Assembly: GCA_022072095.1 (NCBI GenBank)
Contig: JAJVIJ010000003.1
Span: 1-64,000 of the forward strand
From: Rhodocyclaceae bacterium
GTDB lineage: Bacteria > Pseudomonadota > Gammaproteobacteria > Burkholderiales > Rhodocyclaceae
DNA: 64,000 bases
Direction of reading: 5' to 3'
Part shown: positions 62,514-64,000 of the stretch, piece by piece
Numbering within the stretch: position 1 is the first letter of the stretch
How the letters are laid out: each line of letters begins with the position of its first letter
The notes under the pieces: generated by a model
What the model saw: only the letters and a program-made list of their open reading frames with translations
Database searches by the model: none
What the model was told of the DNA's origin: nothing
Translations under genes and position numbers: made by a program

Positions 62514-63680
62514 TCACTCCCTTTCCAGAATGACGGTACCACTGCCGTGACGGGTGCCGATCGAACCGCCCGTGCCATGCGCAAGGGCCAGCTTGCAGTC
62601 CCTGACCTGGACCGCCGGGTGCGCTTCGCCGCGCAACTGACGGACCGCCTCGACCACTTTCGTGAGTCCGCCCCGGTTCTGCGGATGGTTGTTGCACAGG
62701 CCACCGCCATCGGTGTTCACCGGCAGCTTGCCGACGCCCGAGATCAGATTGCCGTCGGCGACGAACTTGCCGCCCTGGCCCTTCTCGCAAAAACCCAGGT
62801 CCTCAAGTTGCATCAGCACCGTGATCGTGAAACTGTCATAGATCGAGGCATACTGGATGTCGGACGGCTTCACGCCCGCCTCGGCAAACGCCGCCGGCCC
62901 GGACCAGACCGCGCCGGTGTAGGTCAGGTCGACCTTCCCGCCCATCTGGCCTTTCGGGCTCTCGCCCGCACCCATCACCTTCACCAGCGGACGCTTGAGG
63001 CTCTTCGCGATTTCCGGACGGGTGACGATGATCGCGCCACCGCCGTCGCTGATCACGCAGCAGTCGAGCCGGTGCAGCGGATCCGCGATCATCGGCGAAT
63101 TGACCACATCCTCCACCGTGACGACATCGCGCATCACCGCGTTGGGGTTGTGCTGCGCATGATGCGAGAAGGCTACGCGTATCCAGGCGAGCTGCTCGCT
63201 GGTGGTGCCGTACTGGTACATGTGGCGCATGGCCGCCATGCCATACATATTGGTCGTCACCGGCCCGTAGGGAAACTCGAACGGCATGTCGGCGGTATTG
63301 CCGAAGACGCGCGGCGCCGTGCCCGTGGCCATGCCTTCGGCCTTGGGTCGCCCGGCCAGCGTGATCAGCGCGACATTGCACTTGCCCATGGCGATCGCCT
63401 CGGCCGCATGGCCGACGTGCACGACATACGAGGACCCGCCGGTTTCCGTCGAATCGACATGGCGCACCCTGAGCCCCATGTAATCCACCATGTTGATCGC
63501 ACCCAGGCCGGGCGCATCGCCGGCGCAGAAATAGCCGTCGACATCGCGCATCGACAGCCCGGCGTCCTCCAGTGCCCCCTTGGCTACCTCGGCGTGCAGC
63601 TGCATCACCGATTTGTCCCGCGCCTCACGCGTCGGGTGTTCGAACACCCCCGCGATGCAGGCCTTGCCCTTGATGCTCAT
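62514..63680 (-). CDS. Thiolase-like protein, possibly a DUF35-dependent aldolase (Ltp2-like)
   Basis: A 388-residue member of the SCP-x/lipid-transfer thiolase branch. The nucleophilic Cys position of true thiolases (N-R-x-C-x-S-G) is replaced by STETGGSSY, so a normal Claisen reaction is unlikely. The C-terminal part has IYDSFTITVLMQLEDLGFC, with a Tyr at a position that is catalytic in steroid side-chain aldolases (Ltp2), and VNTDGGGLCNNHPQNRGG instead of the usual GHP motif. Such aldolases work as a complex with DUF35 proteins, and that gene follows by 4 bases. A retro-aldol cleavage of an acyl-CoA side chain is therefore plausible; the substrate is unknown. Confidence 0.85.
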   Translation of the reverse strand: MSIKGKACIAGVFEHPTREARDKSVMQLHAEVAKGALEDAGLSMRDVDGYFCAGDAPGLGAINMVDYMGLRVRHVDSTETGGSSYVVHVGHAAEAIAMGKCNVALITLAGRPKAEGMATGTAPRVFGNTADMPFEFPYGPVTTNMYGMAAMRHMYQYGTTSEQLAWIRVAFSHHAQHNPNAVMRDVVTVEDVVNSPMIADPLHRLDCCVISDGGGAIIVTRPEIAKSLKRPLVKVMGAGESPKGQMGGKVDLTYTGAVWSGPAAFAEAGVKPSDIQYASIYDSFTITVLMQLEDLGFCEKGQGGKFVADGNLISGVGKLPVNTDGGGLCNNHPQNRGGLTKVVEAVRQLRGEAHPAVQVRDCKLALAHGTGGSIGTRHGSGTVILERE

Positions 63681-63811
63681 GCTCTCGTCTCCTGTCGTTT
63701 GGATATGGAATGCGTCGATTCTATCGTTCTACCGGAAGACCCTGCCATGCGAGCGACGCACCTCTCGTCTATCATGCCTTGCTCCAGTCTCGACTTCGCG
63801 TCGCCTGAACC

Positions 63812-64000
63812 ATGCCCGCCGACTCAGCCACGCCCGGTAGCGAACCAGCGCGCCGCCCATGGCATTGCCAGACCGTCGAGGCCGCGCTCGACCGGCTCGG
63901 CACCGATCCGGCACAGGGACTCGAGCATGACGAGGCCGCGCGCCGTCTGCTCCGATATGGTCCGAACCGTCTCGCCGAGGCGCGCTCGCGCGGGCCCTGG
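63812..64000 (+). CDS. P-type cation-transporting ATPase, N-terminal fragment
   Basis: Only the first 63 residues are in the window; the gene continues beyond the right edge. After MPADSATPGSEPARRPWHC comes the Cation_ATPase_N pattern: VEAALDRLGTDPAQGLEHDE, AARRLLRYGPNRLAE. This is the typical regulatory N-terminus of P2A-type calcium or similar cation pumps. No membrane part can be seen, so the ion is not assignable. It is divergent from the thiolase-like gene, with a 131-base gap. Confidence 0.8.
   Translation, partial: MPADSATPGSEPARRPWHCQTVEAALDRLGTDPAQGLEHDEAARRLLRYGPNRLAEARSRGPW

Overview
The window looks like chromosome of a high-GC betaproteobacterium (order not determinable from sequence alone). 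The reasons are the gene order hisG-D-C-B-H-A-F-I-E, HIT protein, tatA-B-C, two Bug/TctC-type solute receptors, a FimV-like protein, and O2-independent ubiquinone genes. The gene content points to a respiratory, facultatively anaerobic lifestyle. Genes are densely packed, with many 4-bp start/stop overlaps. I see no phage, insertion sequence, integrase, CRISPR array or rRNA operon.

Layout. 1-2.5 kb: end of an MFS transporter, a DUF2889 protein and a sodium/solute symporter. 2.6-5.2 kb: ubiUVT, the O2-independent ubiquinone hydroxylation module, behind a near-consensus FNR box. 5.3-6.3 kb: an orphan Bug receptor. 6.3-17.2 kb: the most unusual part. ctaA (heme A synthase) diverges from a nine-gene operon holding a CuA-type heme-copper oxidoreductase whose active-site Tyr position is Gln, ctaB, a SCO protein, a cytochrome b fused to two [4Fe-4S] sites and an MvhD/FlpD domain, an unknown membrane-anchored protein, a second divergent heme-copper catalytic subunit, and a second cytochrome b fused to [2Fe-2S] and FAD/NAD reductase domains. 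A CRP/FNR-family palindrome lies exactly 41.5 bp before the start point predicted from a -10-like hexamer. 17.2-24.6 kb: M48 protease, then a PII-like protein with a CzcCBA/CusCBA-type metal efflux system. 24.7-30.1 kb: TRAP receptor, thiolase, CobD-like protein, Nudix hydrolase, aspartic protease, amidotransferase. 30.1-39.9 kb: tatCBA, HIT, the complete his operon and a DEAD-box helicase. 40.2-46.4 kb: an overlapping sppA / Rieske / HAD / rluC cluster diverging from rne. 46.4-53.1 kb: LMW phosphatase, MobA-like transferase, cysE, trmJ, suhB, Bug receptor, LigB-type dioxygenase, tatD, tRNA-Ser(GGA). 53.2-60.2 kb: a 5'-nucleotidase remnant, folD, Bcr/CflA transporter, FimV-like protein, GST, Nif3-like protein, DegS/DegQ-type protease. 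60.3-64 kb: leuA behind a Leu-rich leader peptide and promoter, a DUF35 / thiolase-like pair, and the start of a P-type ATPase.

How it fits together. The 7.4-17.2 kb operon reads as one membrane electron-transfer system. Two paralogous diheme cytochrome b scaffolds carry different cytoplasmic electron-input modules, and two heme-copper centres are the candidate terminal reductases. ctaA, ctaB and SCO would supply heme A/O and copper. The altered active sites and the FNR-type site make a role in nitric oxide or other non-O2 reduction, or in detoxification, plausible, but this is inference. ubiUVT would keep ubiquinone available under the same low-oxygen conditions.
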